Shown here: positions 46,084-55,571 of the stretch, piece after piece
How the letters are laid out: each line of letters starts with the position of its first letter
How positions within the stretch are numbered: the stretch's first letter is position 1
Assembly: GCF_900116865.1 (NCBI RefSeq)
Contig: NZ_FPCD01000002.1
Coordinates: forward strand, 62,001 to 126,000
Source of the DNA: Butyrivibrio sp. M55
GTDB taxonomy: Bacteria; Bacillota; Clostridia; Lachnospirales; Lachnospiraceae
Length of the DNA stretch: 64,000 nucleotides
Direction of reading: 5' to 3'
Translations under genes and position numbers: made by a program
Notes under the pieces: model-generated
The model's input: only the letters and a program-made list of their open reading frames with translations
What the model was told of the DNA's origin: nothing
Databases searched by the model: none

Positions 46084-48072
46084 TCAAATCTTGAACTTCT
46101 GAACATAGGATGTAAGCGTTTCTGAAGTATTTGCCAACTCGTGTGAGTTGTCGGCAACGTCCTGACTGTTCTTGGTAATGCTATTAGCCTGTTCAACCAT
46201 CTTACGACTGGTTTCAAGGATTTCATCCGTGCTTGCAGCCTGTTCTTCGGAGATAGCAGCAACATTGCTTGCAACATCATCAACCTTCTGCACGTCTTTG
46301 ATCATGAGGTCGATAAGAGAATTTGATTTTTCAATGTTCTGATAGATCTGATCGAATGTCTGTACTGCTGTATCAATAAGATCGCTGTTGTTTTCAATAT
46401 TCTTTGCACTTGTCTGAGCCTGAACGACAACGTTGTCGATGGCTTTTCTGACTTCATCGATAAGTTTTGCAATGTTATCGGCACTTGTTGCAGAGTTCTT
46501 CGCAAGTTTACCAATCTCGGTAGCAACAACGGCAAATCCCTTTCCGGAATCACCGGCACGTGCGGCTTCAATAGAAGCATTAAGTGAAAGGAGATTGGTC
46601 TGCTCGGCAATTTCAGCGATAAGACCGACAATATTGGTGATCTCTTCGGAAGCTTTTCCTACAGCGTCAATAGAAGTAACAAGCTCGTCATTGCTGCTCT
46701 TAATGTACTGCATAGCATCGGCAAGCTGTTCCATGTTGTCGCGGCCCTTCTTACTGATCGCAACAGTTTCTTTCATGCTCTCATTAGCCTGATTTGAATT
46801 GTCTCTTGTGTCAGCAACTACCATTGCAAGAGTTGTGGCATTCTGGGCAATCTCGTTAACTGCAACAGCGAGCTGATCGACAGTTGAATTGAGGTTCTTC
46901 ATAGCTTCTGACTGTGACTGAGATGCCTCATACATGCTCTTTGATACAATATCTGAATTGTCGGACTGCACTCTGAGTCTCTTTGATTCATCATTGATAG
47001 CGGTGAGCATACTTCTCATAGAGTGAACGAATTCATTTACTTCATCGCCCATGAGACCAATCTCATCATTACTTCTTCCGTGTTTAACGTTGATAGTGAA
47101 GTCACCGGCTGACATATCTGTAATGTTCTTGGTGATTCCGCCGAGAGGAGCAATGACTTTGGTAACCATGAGGTTGATAAGTACAACGATAACTATAATT
47201 GCTAGTATTCCTGTCACGATAAGAGTGGTAACAAGTCTTGTCACGTCCTTCATGACAATCGATTTGCTTATATATGAGATAAGAACCCAGTCGGTTCCGG
47301 CAATCTGCTTAAATGCAACTACATTGTTGGCAAGAGTAACGGTGGAGTAGTCTCTCTCGGCAATCTTGCCTGCTATTGCAGCCATAAGTCTGTCGTTGTC
47401 ATTTGTGTCAAGTTTGGTTGATACACGGTTCTTGTCACGATGGGCAAGAATAGTGTTATCTGTTATATCAACAAGAAAAGAAGCAGCCTGATCCATCTTA
47501 ACCTTAGAGTTAACGATGATACTGATCTGGTCAAGAGAGAGATCGGCAGCCATGATCTTTAGGTCTGAAGATCCGTCGTCGATGATACCCGATGCACTTA
47601 TGACACTTGTGCCGTTTGCATCCTGATAGGTATTTCCGTAAACCATGTTTACGCGGGTCATTCCCTGTTTGAACCATTCCTGTTCTGTGACATTTCCTGT
47701 TTCTTTTGTAGATTCGGAAGCTTTGTATACTTTGCCGCTCTTTGTGGCAATATACGGTCCGTTTTTACAATATGGGTTAAAACCGTAGCAAGCGTTCATC
47801 ATAGCAGACAATTGTGCATCTGTAGGCTTTGTCTTTTCGACCATTTGCTTAACGGTAGAGAAATTCTGGAGATTTTCGTCGAGCCATGCTTCAATGTTGT
47901 CTGCCTGATTGGAAATAGAAGAATTAAGTGCCGATGTTGCCATCTGTGTCATACTCTTACCTGACAGGTACCCTGAAATGAGCACCAAAATAAGAATGGT
48001 TGCAACTACGGCAGGGACCAAGAACAATAAAAGCTTGTTTTTGATCTTTGTGTGTCTCTTTCCTTTTTTCAT
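46084..48072 (-). CDS. Methyl-accepting chemotaxis protein with Cache-type sensor
   Basis: 662 residues. TM1 at about 13-35, an extracytoplasmic double-Cache-like sensor at about 40-280 with [24 protein letters not shown] strands, TM2 at about 285-310, HAMP at about 311-365, and the signalling domain with the conserved hairpin tip ([20 protein letters not shown]) followed by [11 protein letters not shown]. It relays ligand binding to CheA/CheW. AAGGAG upstream on the minus strand. It is followed in the same operon by a sugar-binding lipoprotein. Confidence 0.95.
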   Translation of the reverse strand: MKKGKRHTKIKNKLLLFLVPAVVATILILVLISGYLSGKSMTQMATSALNSSISNQADNIEAWLDENLQNFSTVKQMVEKTKPTDAQLSAMMNACYGFNPYCKNGPYIATKSGKVYKASESTKETGNVTEQEWFKQGMTRVNMVYGNTYQDANGTSVISASGIIDDGSSDLKIMAADLSLDQISIIVNSKVKMDQAASFLVDITDNTILAHRDKNRVSTKLDTNDNDRLMAAIAGKIAERDYSTVTLANNVVAFKQIAGTDWVLISYISKSIVMKDVTRLVTTLIVTGILAIIVIVVLINLMVTKVIAPLGGITKNITDMSAGDFTINVKHGRSNDEIGLMGDEVNEFVHSMRSMLTAINDESKRLRVQSDNSDIVSKSMYEASQSQSEAMKNLNSTVDQLAVAVNEIAQNATTLAMVVADTRDNSNQANESMKETVAISKKGRDNMEQLADAMQYIKSSNDELVTSIDAVGKASEEITNIVGLIAEIAEQTNLLSLNASIEAARAGDSGKGFAVVATEIGKLAKNSATSADNIAKLIDEVRKAIDNVVVQAQTSAKNIENNSDLIDTAVQTFDQIYQNIEKSNSLIDLMIKDVQKVDDVASNVAAISEEQAASTDEILETSRKMVEQANSITKNSQDVADNSHELANTSETLTSYVQKFKI

Positions 48073-48176
48073 TTTAGATAAGTCTCCTTAAGATATAAAT
48101 AGATAAGAATGTTAGAAGCTTAATAGCTATTGTACACTTTTTGTATTGAAAATTATATGGAATATTATGAACAATT

Positions 48177-49091
48177 TTACTTTTTAGCGAATTTCTTTTC
48201 AAAATGTTGATAGTCTTTAGATGAATTCCAGTTTCCTCCCCATGTAAAACCGTGTTCTCTAAAGAGCTTATAGGCAAGATCGTCTTTGTCAATCTTATAA
48301 GGAAAAGAGGCAGACCTGTCGGTATATTCTTTGCCGGCAGCGGGAGCGATGGTAGTTGTGCCGTTCTTGTACTTAACCTGTGGGTTATATAAAGGATTTA
48401 AGTCGACTGCGAGTCCCTGAGAATGCATGGAGAGCTTATGGCCTTTTGCTATGGGGCGATAATTGAAGCAGGATGTGTTGTTTGCTTCCATAGAAGCCTC
48501 GTCATCTGCGTTGAAATCATCAACAAGCTTTATACTCTCAATCTGATAATCATTCTCATATAATTCGTGGAAAATTTCCATGATATCGTCAGCAATTGCC
48601 TTATTGCAAATCATTTCGCCGACCTGTTCTTCACCGTCAAAATCGACATAACTGATAACACAATATCTGAGATCATCAAGTGGGATTTTGCAATCATGAG
48701 GATATGATACGTCTGTTATCTTTGATACAATTGAATCCGGAATTTCCTCGTAGTAGAAGCCTTCTTCGTATGTGACTCTTGTGTCATATACGTCTGAATC
48801 GTCGGGTAAGTTTGAACTTGACATGACACTCGAATTGACCGTATCGGTCGATGATTCTGATGCACTGATCGATGCTTCGGAAGTGTTTTCGGAAGAGGCA
48901 ACTGATGAGCTTTGTTCAAGATTTGAATCAAACGCGGCCGAAGCTGTGATGTTTTCCTGTGATTCTACAGAAAGGTGGGAATTGGCATAATCTTCGAGAG
49001 TTTCGTGACCTGCAAGATGTCTTGCGGCGAGAGCACAAAAAACGATTATCGCCAAAAGAAGAATAAGATCTTTTACATATTTACTGTTCAT
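48177..49091 (-). CDS. Membrane-anchored M15 family D-Ala-D-Ala carboxypeptidase-like protein
   Basis: 304 residues from the ATG at 49091, with GGAGA nearby; the longer frame to 49133 lacks a site. One N-terminal membrane anchor (about 8-22) is followed by a Ser-rich linker of about 70 residues. The catalytic domain then follows, with zinc ligands H223 and D230 in KLSMHSQGLAVDLNP and H296 in KDYQHFE. This HxxxxxxD...H layout is that of the M15 (VanY/Ply-like) peptidases, which trim peptidoglycan peptides. The substrate bond is not certain. Confidence 0.85.
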   Translation of the reverse strand: MNSKYVKDLILLLAIIVFCALAARHLAGHETLEDYANSHLSVESQENITASAAFDSNLEQSSSVASSENTSEASISASESSTDTVNSSVMSSSNLPDDSDVYDTRVTYEEGFYYEEIPDSIVSKITDVSYPHDCKIPLDDLRYCVISYVDFDGEEQVGEMICNKAIADDIMEIFHELYENDYQIESIKLVDDFNADDEASMEANNTSCFNYRPIAKGHKLSMHSQGLAVDLNPLYNPQVKYKNGTTTIAPAAGKEYTDRSASFPYKIDKDDLAYKLFREHGFTWGGNWNSSKDYQHFEKKFAKK

Positions 49092-49137
49092 TTGGAAATC
49101 TCCGATGTTAATTTTATAAATCAATATTACCACATTT

Positions 49138-49147
49138 ATGCTATAAT
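49138..49147 (+). promoter_or_regulatory. Extended -10 promoter of the ecf operon
   Basis: TG-C-TATAAT is an extended -10 element 25 bases before the ecfA1 start. No convincing -35 lies 17 bp upstream, which an extended -10 does not need. Confidence 0.5.
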
Positions 49148-49171
49148 ATTTCGAATGGTAGGTAAAAAGAG

Positions 49172-50020
49172 ATGATACGTACAGATAAACTTGTATTTGA
49201 ATATATCAGAAGAGATGAAGAGGGAAATGTCGAAGGCATCACAAGGGCTGTCGATGATGTCAATATTGATGTCAGACCCGGGCAGTTTATTGCGGTTCTC
49301 GGACACAATGGATCCGGTAAATCGACGCTTGCCAAGCATTTCAATGCTCTTTTATATCCGACAGAAGGCGAAGTTATTGTTGACGGAATGAATACCAGAA
49401 ACAGTGAGAAACTCTGGGATATCAGACAGGAAGCCGGAATGATCTTTCAGAATCCCGACAATCAGATAATCGGACAGGTTGTCGAAGAGGACGTCGGATT
49501 TGGCCCTGAAAATATGGGTGTTCCCACGGAAGAAATCTGGGAGCGCGTTGATGAGAGCCTTAGGGCGGTGAATATGCTTGAATTCAGAAAATCATCACCC
49601 AATCATCTTTCAGGTGGCCAGAAACAGCGAGTTTCAATTGCCGGAGTTATCGCTATGCACCCCAAGTGCATTATTATGGATGAGCCCACGGCGATGCTCG
49701 ATCCCAACGGAAGAAAAGATGTTATAAGGGCAGCCAGAGCGCTTAACAGCGTTGAAGGAATAACTGTCATTCTCATAACACATTATATGGAAGAAGTTAT
49801 CTACGCCGATAAGGTGTTTGTCATGGATAAAGGGCATGTAGAGATGCAGGGCACGCCTAAAGAGATTTTTTCCCAGGTTGAGAAGCTCAAAGAGCTAAGG
49901 CTTGGTGTTCCGCAGGTGACTCTTTTGGCACACGAACTTAAAAAGAGCGGTTTGCCGCTTCCTGACGGAATTCTCACAAAAGAGGAGTTTGTTGAGGAAC
50001 TTAAGAAATTAAAGAGATGA
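49172..50020 (+). CDS. ecfA1: Energy-coupling factor transporter ATPase EcfA1
   Basis: 282 residues. Walker A GHNGSGKST, Q-loop FQNPDNQI, ABC signature LSGGQKQR, Walker B CIIMDEPT and the switch His in LITHYMEE. FQNPDNQ is typical of the A1 subunit. With EcfA2 and EcfT it powers uptake of vitamins and metals through separate S components, none of which is encoded nearby. Confidence 0.96.
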   Translation: MIRTDKLVFEYIRRDEEGNVEGITRAVDDVNIDVRPGQFIAVLGHNGSGKSTLAKHFNALLYPTEGEVIVDGMNTRNSEKLWDIRQEAGMIFQNPDNQIIGQVVEEDVGFGPENMGVPTEEIWERVDESLRAVNMLEFRKSSPNHLSGGQKQRVSIAGVIAMHPKCIIMDEPTAMLDPNGRKDVIRAARALNSVEGITVILITHYMEEVIYADKVFVMDKGHVEMQGTPKEIFSQVEKLKELRLGVPQVTLLAHELKKSGLPLPDGILTKEEFVEELKKLKR

Positions 50021-50033
50021 TACGGAGAAGGAA

Positions 50034-50882
50034 ATGTCTATAATTCTCGACCATGTAAATTATATATATGATGAAGATACCGCGATGGCGCATGCGGCGC
50101 TGACGGACGTGAATATAAAGATTGATGAGGGCGAATTTATCGGACTTATAGGGCACACCGGTTCCGGAAAATCAACGCTGATCCAGCATATGAACGGTCT
50201 TGTTAAGCCTACGAGCGGTACGGTATATTTTGAAGGAAAAGATATCAGTGATCCTGAGTTTGACAGAAAAGCATTAAGAGCCAAGGTGGGACTTGTTTTC
50301 CAGTATCCCGAGCACCAGCTTTTTGAAACGGATTGCTTTAAGGATGTTTGTTTCGGACCAAAGAACCTCGGACTTTCACAGAAGGAAGTGGAACTTAGAG
50401 CTTATGAAGCGCTGAAACAGGTTGGCTTTGACGATGACTATTTTTACCAGTCACCGTTTGACCTTTCTGGCGGACAAAAGAGAAGAGTCGCAATAGCAGG
50501 CGTTCTTGCCATGAAGCCTGAGATACTTATTCTTGACGAGCCTACAGCCGGACTTGATCCAAAGGGAAGAGAGGATATCCTCAATCTTGTAAAAAAGCTC
50601 CATGATGAAGTCGGCATAACCATCATACTTGTAAGCCACAGTATGGATGATGTCGCGGATTATGTGGATAGAATAATAGTTATGAATAAGGGAAGAGTCG
50701 CATTTGACGATGTTCCCAAAGAAGTTTTCAGACACAGACAGGAACTTGAGGCTATAGGCCTTGCGGCTCCGCAGGTTACGTACGTTATGCAGGAGCTTAA
50801 GGCGGCCGGATTTGATGTTGACATAGATGTCACAACTCTTGACGAAGCGAAAAACGAGATATTGAGAGCTTTTTCAAAATAA
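50034..50882 (+). CDS. ecfA2: Energy-coupling factor transporter ATPase EcfA2
   Basis: 282 residues. Walker A GHTGSGKST, FQYPEHQLFE (Q-loop typical of the A2 subunit), LSGGQKRR signature, Walker B ILILDEPT. It forms a heterodimer with EcfA1. The start lies 13 bases after ecfA1, with GGAGAAGG. Confidence 0.96.
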   Translation: MSIILDHVNYIYDEDTAMAHAALTDVNIKIDEGEFIGLIGHTGSGKSTLIQHMNGLVKPTSGTVYFEGKDISDPEFDRKALRAKVGLVFQYPEHQLFETDCFKDVCFGPKNLGLSQKEVELRAYEALKQVGFDDDYFYQSPFDLSGGQKRRVAIAGVLAMKPEILILDEPTAGLDPKGREDILNLVKKLHDEVGITIILVSHSMDDVADYVDRIIVMNKGRVAFDDVPKEVFRHRQELEAIGLAAPQVTYVMQELKAAGFDVDIDVTTLDEAKNEILRAFSK

Positions 50883-50902
50883 AAGACATGTAAGGCAAAA
50901 AG

Positions 50903-51706
50903 ATGCTTAGAGATATTACATTAGGACAATATTACAGAACTGAATCCATAATACACAGACTTGACCCGAGAGTTAAGATAGTCGGCACGTTTGTTTTTCT
51001 TATCGCTATTTTTATGGTAAATAACGCATTGGGATATGTTATCGCAGGACTTTTCCTTGCTATGAACATCAAACTGTCGAATGTGCCGGTTAAGTTTATC
51101 TTCAGGGGAATGAAATCAATCTTTTTCCTGCTGATGATATCGGTGGTGTTTAACCTGTTTCTGACTCCGGGAGATCCGATAATCACAATTTGGAAGATCA
51201 AGATCACGGATGAGGGCCTTAAACTTGCCGTAAAGATGGCAATCAGGCTGGTGTTCCTTATTACGGGCTCGTCGCTTATGACACTTACGACAACGCCCAA
51301 CAACTTGACTGACGGGCTTGAGAGTTTACTTAATCCGCTCAAGCTTGTGCATGTTCCTGTGCATGAGATTTCAATGATGATGTCAATCGCACTTAGATTT
51401 ATTCCTATTTTACTTGAGGAAACCGACAAGATCATGAAGGCGCAGATGGCTAGATGTGCGGATTTTGAGACCGGATCGATCATTAAAAGGGCAAAAAATA
51501 TGGTGCCTTTACTGGTGCCGTTGTTTATATCTGCGTTCAGAAGAGCGATGGACCTTGCGATGGCAATGGAAGCAAGGTGCTACCGCGGCGGCGAGGGCAG
51601 AACCAAGATGAAGCCGCTTATTTATCAGAAAAGAGACAGGCTTGCATATGTTGTGCTTGTTCTTTTCCTTATAATATGTGTTGTGATTGGAAGAATGAAA
51701 TTCTGA
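50903..51706 (+). CDS. ecfT: Energy-coupling factor transmembrane protein EcfT
   Basis: 267 residues with about five to six hydrophobic helices. The two coupling helices bear the Ala-Arg-Gly/Cys-type motifs: AQMARCADFETG and AMEARCYRGGEGRT. YYRTESIIHRLDPRVKIVGT is the typical N-terminal block. EcfT links the ATPases to the S component. Confidence 0.95.
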   Translation: MLRDITLGQYYRTESIIHRLDPRVKIVGTFVFLIAIFMVNNALGYVIAGLFLAMNIKLSNVPVKFIFRGMKSIFFLLMISVVFNLFLTPGDPIITIWKIKITDEGLKLAVKMAIRLVFLITGSSLMTLTTTPNNLTDGLESLLNPLKLVHVPVHEISMMMSIALRFIPILLEETDKIMKAQMARCADFETGSIIKRAKNMVPLLVPLFISAFRRAMDLAMAMEARCYRGGEGRTKMKPLIYQKRDRLAYVVLVLFLIICVVIGRMKF

Positions 51707-51720
51707 GAGATAATAAAGAA

Positions 51721-52524
51721 ATGGCAAAAAATCGCAGAATAATGCTGACAGTTTCATATGATGGTACGAATTACAGCGGATGGGCGCTTCAGAATTCAAC
51801 ACCCAATACCGTTGAAGGCGTGCTGAACAGGGCAATTCATGGTCTCACCGGAGAAGAAGTTGCGGTTATAGGCGCAAGCAGGACGGATGCAGGCGTTCAC
51901 GCTTACGGAAATGTCGCTGTTTTTGATACTTGCTCGACGATTCCGGGAGACAGATTCTCTTTTGCCCTGAATCATATGCTTCCCGAGGATGTACGAATCG
52001 TTGAATCGATGGAAGTTGCGCCGAAGTTTCATCCGCGTCATTGTGATACTGAGAAAACCTATGAATATAGGGTTTTGAATACCAAGATGCCCGTTCCTGT
52101 AAGGCGTTTGTACACATACCATTTCAGTATGCCTTTGGATGAAGAAAAGATGCAGGAAGCAGCGAGGTATCTTGTTGGAGAGCATGATTTTACGAGCTTT
52201 TGCAATGTTGAATCGCAGGCGGCAAGCCATGTGCGCACGATCAAGGACATCACGGTAAAAAGACACGGAGATGAAGTGATAATAAGCGTTACGGGCAACG
52301 GCTTCTTATATAATATGGTTCGTATAATCGCAGGCACGCTTTTACTTGTGGGACGCGGGAAAAAAGAGCCTTCGGAAGTTAAGAAAGTGCTTGAGAGCAG
52401 GGACCGTAAAGCAGCAGGTCCGACAGCGCCGCCGGAGGGGTTATTTCTTATAAAATACAAGTTCCTGGATGGCGTTCCAATCGTTGGAAATAGTGTTGAC
52501 AATAAGACTAAATGCGATATATAA
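51721..52524 (+). CDS. truA: tRNA pseudouridine(38-40) synthase TruA
   Basis: 267 residues from the ATG at 51721, since MAKNRRIMLTVSYDGTNYSG is the normal TruA start; the longer frame runs through ecfT. The catalytic Asp is D56 in GASRTDAGVHA. It pseudouridylates the anticodon arm of tRNAs. Its place after ecfT is common in Firmicutes. Confidence 0.96.
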   Translation: MAKNRRIMLTVSYDGTNYSGWALQNSTPNTVEGVLNRAIHGLTGEEVAVIGASRTDAGVHAYGNVAVFDTCSTIPGDRFSFALNHMLPEDVRIVESMEVAPKFHPRHCDTEKTYEYRVLNTKMPVPVRRLYTYHFSMPLDEEKMQEAARYLVGEHDFTSFCNVESQAASHVRTIKDITVKRHGDEVIISVTGNGFLYNMVRIIAGTLLLVGRGKKEPSEVKKVLESRDRKAAGPTAPPEGLFLIKYKFLDGVPIVGNSVDNKTKCDI

Positions 52525-52606
52525 TATCTTACTGTGTGACGTCATGTCCACTATTAGGTGAAAATGTCATATTGTTGTCCCGGTAAGCTTCAATATGTAC
52601 ATCATA

Positions 52607-52645
52607 TATAATGTGAGAATCAGGTGAAGGGTTTTCACATAAGTA
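52607..52645 (+). promoter_or_regulatory. Possible rplM promoter and L13-type leader hairpin
   Basis: TATAAT at 52607-52612 without a clear -35 is followed at once by a hairpin (TGTGAGAA/TTTTCACA, 52611-52640). This short hairpin before rplM resembles the L13 leader described in other Firmicutes. Assignment is tentative. Confidence 0.45.
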
Positions 52646-52679
52646 ACCAATCAAGTAATTATTTACTGGAGGAAATACA

Positions 52680-53108
52680 ATGAAAACTTATATGCCTAGT
52701 GCAACTACAGTTGAGAAGAAGTGGTATGTAGTTGATGCTACCGATATGACACTTGGACGTCTTGCTTCAAATGTAGCAAACGTACTTAGAGGTAAGAACA
52801 AGCCCATCTATACTCCCAACATTGATACAGGTGATTATGTAATCGTAATCAATGCTGAGAAGATCAAGGTTTCAGGAAAGAAGCTTGATCAGAAGATGTA
52901 TTGGCATCACACAGAGTATGTTGGACACCACAAGGAGTTCTCACTCCGTCAGATGATCCAGGACAAGCCTGAAAGAGTTATCGAGCATGCCGTTAAGGGA
53001 ATGCTTCCTAAGGGATCTCTTGGAAGAGAAATGTACACAAAGCTCCATGTATACGCAGGTGCAGAGCATCCACACGCAGCTCAGAAGCCTGAAGTATTAA
53101 CATTTTAA
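52680..53108 (+). CDS. rplM: 50S ribosomal protein L13
   Basis: 142 residues. [16 protein letters not shown], the [10 protein letters not shown] block and [18 protein letters not shown] are typical. L13 is an early 50S assembly protein. GGAGG upstream. Confidence 0.98.
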   Translation: MKTYMPSATTVEKKWYVVDATDMTLGRLASNVANVLRGKNKPIYTPNIDTGDYVIVINAEKIKVSGKKLDQKMYWHHTEYVGHHKEFSLRQMIQDKPERVIEHAVKGMLPKGSLGREMYTKLHVYAGAEHPHAAQKPEVLTF

Positions 53109-53129
53109 TCGGAGAGGAGAATAGTAAAA

Positions 53130-53528
53130 ATGGCAAAGTCATCTAATTATTACGGAACAGGTAGAAGAAAGAAATCAATCGCTAGAGTATACCTTGTATC
53201 CGGAAATGGAAATATAACAATCAACAAGAGACCTATCGATGAGTATTTCGGACTTGAGACACTCAAGGTTATCGTTAGACAGCCCCTTGTTGCTACAGAG
53301 ACAACTGAGAAGTTCGACGTTGTAGTAACAGTTAGAGGCGGCGGCACAACAGGCCAGGCCGGTGCTATCAGACACGGTATCGCAAGAGCACTTCTTCAGG
53401 CTGATTCAGATGAGTACAGACCTGTACTTAAGAAGGCCGGATACCTTACAAGAGACCCTCGTATGAAGGAAAGAAAGAAGTACGGTTTGAAGAAAGCTCG
53501 TCGTGCTCCTCAGTTCTCAAAGAGATAA
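53130..53528 (+). CDS. rpsI: 30S ribosomal protein S9
   Basis: 132 residues. [17 protein letters not shown] at the start and the C-terminal [11 protein letters not shown], whose Arg touches P-site tRNA, are diagnostic. GGAGAGGAG upstream. The 16 bases covering the last four codons and stop are repeated at 55411-55426, suggesting the 3' end served as an integration site; the coding sequence is intact. Confidence 0.98.
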   Translation: MAKSSNYYGTGRRKKSIARVYLVSGNGNITINKRPIDEYFGLETLKVIVRQPLVATETTEKFDVVVTVRGGGTTGQAGAIRHGIARALLQADSDEYRPVLKKAGYLTRDPRMKERKKYGLKKARRAPQFSKR

Positions 53529-53529
53529 T
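53514..53529. repeat. Att-like direct repeat, left copy (rpsI 3' end)
   Basis: TTCTCAAAGAGATAAT spans the last codons (Phe-Ser-Lys-Arg) and stop of rpsI. An identical 16-mer lies at 55411-55426. Confidence 0.6.
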
Positions 53530-53550
53530 TTCTGCTTCGGCAGATTTCAG

Positions 53551-53583
53551 AAACCCACAACCATTTGGTTGTGGGCTTTTTTA
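53551..53583 (+). terminator. Rho-independent terminator after rpsI
   Basis: CCCACAACC/GGTTGTGGG with an ATTT loop is followed by CTTTTTT. A smaller TCTGC/GCAGA hairpin precedes it. Confidence 0.92.
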
Positions 53584-53674
53584 GTGGTTGTACTGTTCTC
53601 AACTAATAATGTTGAAAAAATAGCTGATTTATGATACTATTATATTGATCTGAGCGAGAGCTCTTTGGATCACC

Positions 53675-53707
53675 GTAGGCGGGAAGAATTTCCCGTCATT
53701 TTTTTTG
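53675..53707 (+). terminator. Terminator-like hairpin before the DUF3800 gene
   Basis: CGGGAA/TTCCCG with a short loop is followed by a run of eight T ending 12 bases before the DUF3800 start. As it lies upstream of, not after, a gene, it may act as an attenuator or be a relic of the integrated element. Confidence 0.55.
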
Positions 53708-53719
53708 GAGTTAGCCACA

Positions 53720-54394
53720 ATGAGAGAGCTTAGCGTTTTTATTGATGAGTCAGGTGATTTTGGAGAAACAAGAGATGTAAGAGATTACTATTTAGTGACC
53801 TTTGTTTTTCATGATCAAGATAATGATATTAAAGATAATACAATAAAGTTGGAAAATAGTGTTAAAGAATCTGGGTTGGATATCGAGTATATTCATGCTG
53901 GTCCTGTTATTCGTAAGGAAGGAATCTTTAAAGAGTATTCTTTAGATGAAAGAAGACAGTTGCTATACAAGATGTTCAATTTTGTAATGAAATGTCCTAT
54001 AAATTTTTGCACTGTAGCCATTAAAAGAAAAGAGGCAAATGACAGGGTTCAGCTGTCAGGTAAACTCGGCAAGGCTATAAATGCTATGCTTGCTGAGCAT
54101 ATGGATTATCTTAAAGGATATGATAAGGTAATCGTATATTATGATAATGGTCAGAGGGAGCTTGGTTCAATTCTTAATGCTATCTTTTCTATTCAGTTAT
54201 ACAATGTTGAATTTAGGAAAGCTGAACCGCAGAAATATCGTCTCTTGCAGGCTGCAGATTTTCTATGTACTATCGATCTTCTCCAGATAAAAAGGGATGA
54301 AAAAAGATTGAGTAAGGGAGAACAACAATTCTTTTATAAACCGAATGAGCTGAAAAAGACATTCATTAAGGGCATAAGTAAAAAGAGAATATGA
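53720..54394 (+). CDS. DUF3800 domain protein
   Basis: 224 residues from the ATG at 53720; an in-frame TTG at 53705 would add five. DUF3800 is recognised from LSVFIDESGDFG at the N terminus (acidic D9, E10) plus VIVYYDNGQRELGS and YRLLQAADFLCTID near the C terminus. Its RNase H-like acidic residues suggest a nuclease-like fold. DUF3800 genes are often found in mobile elements and defence islands. Here it lies between two att-like repeats. Function unproven. Confidence 0.85.
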   Translation: MRELSVFIDESGDFGETRDVRDYYLVTFVFHDQDNDIKDNTIKLENSVKESGLDIEYIHAGPVIRKEGIFKEYSLDERRQLLYKMFNFVMKCPINFCTVAIKRKEANDRVQLSGKLGKAINAMLAEHMDYLKGYDKVIVYYDNGQRELGSILNAIFSIQLYNVEFRKAEPQKYRLLQAADFLCTIDLLQIKRDEKRLSKGEQQFFYKPNELKKTFIKGISKKRI

Positions 54395-54407
54395 AATATT
54401 TAATGAG

Positions 54408-54425
54408 GCTGTCCAGACGGACAGC
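54408..54425 (+). other. Hairpin after the DUF3800 gene
   Basis: GCTGTCC/GGACAGC with a 4-base loop. No T-run follows, so it is a weak terminator candidate at best. Confidence 0.35.
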
Positions 54426-54571
54426 TTCAATGTATTTATAGCTATTTCAATTGCAGACCAGTCTTGTTATTAGTACAATATTAAACGTATCATGACTACG
54501 TGTTAAAACTCAGAACGCGGTATTTTAGACCAATTTCCTGAGGTTAGGAAAAGCGTGGGGAGAAATTTAGT

Positions 54572-55405
54572 ATGAAGGTTGGATTATCAGCTTGTTCGGA
54601 TGGACATATAAAAGAGTGGGAATATCAGGTAGATGAACTTGTACAGGTTTTGAAAGACTTTGGCATGGAACCAGTTCTTGCTCCACATATAAAGGCTAAA
54701 GAGGATACTTTTAGCGGAAAAGATGAGGAAAGAGCTGCTGATCTCATGCGGTTTTATACAGATGATTCCATTGAGGCAATATATGATATTTCTGGTGGCG
54801 ATTTGGCAAATGGCGTTTTGAAGTATCTTGATTTTGATGTAATAGCTGGTTCAGATAAAGTGTTTTGGGGCTATAGTGACCTGACTACAGTAATAAATGC
54901 AATTTATGCCATCACAGGTAAATCCTCTGTCTTATATCAGGTTAAGAATATGGTATATTCCCAGGCAGAGCTACAGAGAAAAAGATTTTCCGATTATTTG
55001 GAAGGAAGCACCGCGTCATTGTTTGACTTGAATTATGAGTTTCTACAGGAAAGTCACATGGAAGGAACAGTAGTTGGCGGTAATATCAGATGCCTTACAA
55101 AACTTGCCGGAACCAAATATTGGCCTGATATGACCGGAAAAATCCTTCTTCTCGAATCACTAGGCGGAGGTTCAGGACAGATAGCAACACTGCTTACTCA
55201 GCTTGAGCAGATTGGAGTTTTTGATAAGGTATCAGGCATACTTCTTGGAACATTCACCAACTATGAAAAAGAAGATTATAAGCTTAGCGTTTTTGATTTG
55301 CTTAAAATGCACATTTCAGATACATTACCGATTGCATGTACTAAGGAAATCGGACATGGTCATGATTCAAAGGCTATTGTGATTGGTGAGAAATTAAAAC
55401 TGTGA
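54572..55405 (+). CDS. S66 family serine peptidase (LD-carboxypeptidase/MccF-like)
   Basis: 277 residues. The catalytic triad of S66 peptidases is present: S102 in FWGYSDLT, E195 in LLLESLGG and H262 in KEIGHGHDS. DISGGDLANGVLKYLDFD is the usual oxyanion-side block. Family members either trim peptidoglycan (LdcA) or cleave microcin C-type nucleotide peptides and confer immunity (MccF). The sequence does not decide between these. Its place inside the putative rpsI-integrated island hints at a protective role. Confidence 0.88.
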   Translation: MKVGLSACSDGHIKEWEYQVDELVQVLKDFGMEPVLAPHIKAKEDTFSGKDEERAADLMRFYTDDSIEAIYDISGGDLANGVLKYLDFDVIAGSDKVFWGYSDLTTVINAIYAITGKSSVLYQVKNMVYSQAELQRKRFSDYLEGSTASLFDLNYEFLQESHMEGTVVGGNIRCLTKLAGTKYWPDMTGKILLLESLGGGSGQIATLLTQLEQIGVFDKVSGILLGTFTNYEKEDYKLSVFDLLKMHISDTLPIACTKEIGHGHDSKAIVIGEKLKL

Positions 55406-55410
55406 AAGAA

Positions 55411-55426
55411 TTCTCAAAGAGATAAT
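55411..55426. repeat. Att-like direct repeat, right copy
   Basis: TTCTCAAAGAGATAAT, identical to the rpsI 3' end at 53514-53529, lies six bases after the S66 gene. Confidence 0.6.
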
Positions 55427-55467
55427 CGGTTCTCGATACGAGATTATTCAAGATTTTAATTTACTGG

Positions 55468-55499
55468 AAGTCAAGTCATTGACTTAAGGTTTTCTTTTA
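55468..55499 (+). terminator. Probable terminator
   Basis: AAGTCAA/TTGACTT with a GTCA loop, followed by a T-rich stretch (GGTTTTCTTTT). It could be the original rpsI terminator displaced by the inserted segment. Confidence 0.5.
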
Positions 55500-55571
55500 G
55501 GCTCGATCCTATCTATATATGGGTATATTAAACGCGGATATGCAGAATGGCGAAAGGGAAGATTTCTTCTA

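Noticed and set aside
46302..47350. Open frames opposite or within the chemoreceptor gene
   Set aside because: Shadow frames of a clear MCP gene, with no ribosome-binding sites or family features.
51577..51720. Upstream extension of truA
   Set aside because: It lies in another frame of ecfT and TruA normally starts as at 51721.
53640..53707. T-box or other riboswitch before the DUF3800 gene
   Set aside because: The stem and T-run look like a terminator, but no T-box sequence or specifier domain is recognisable.
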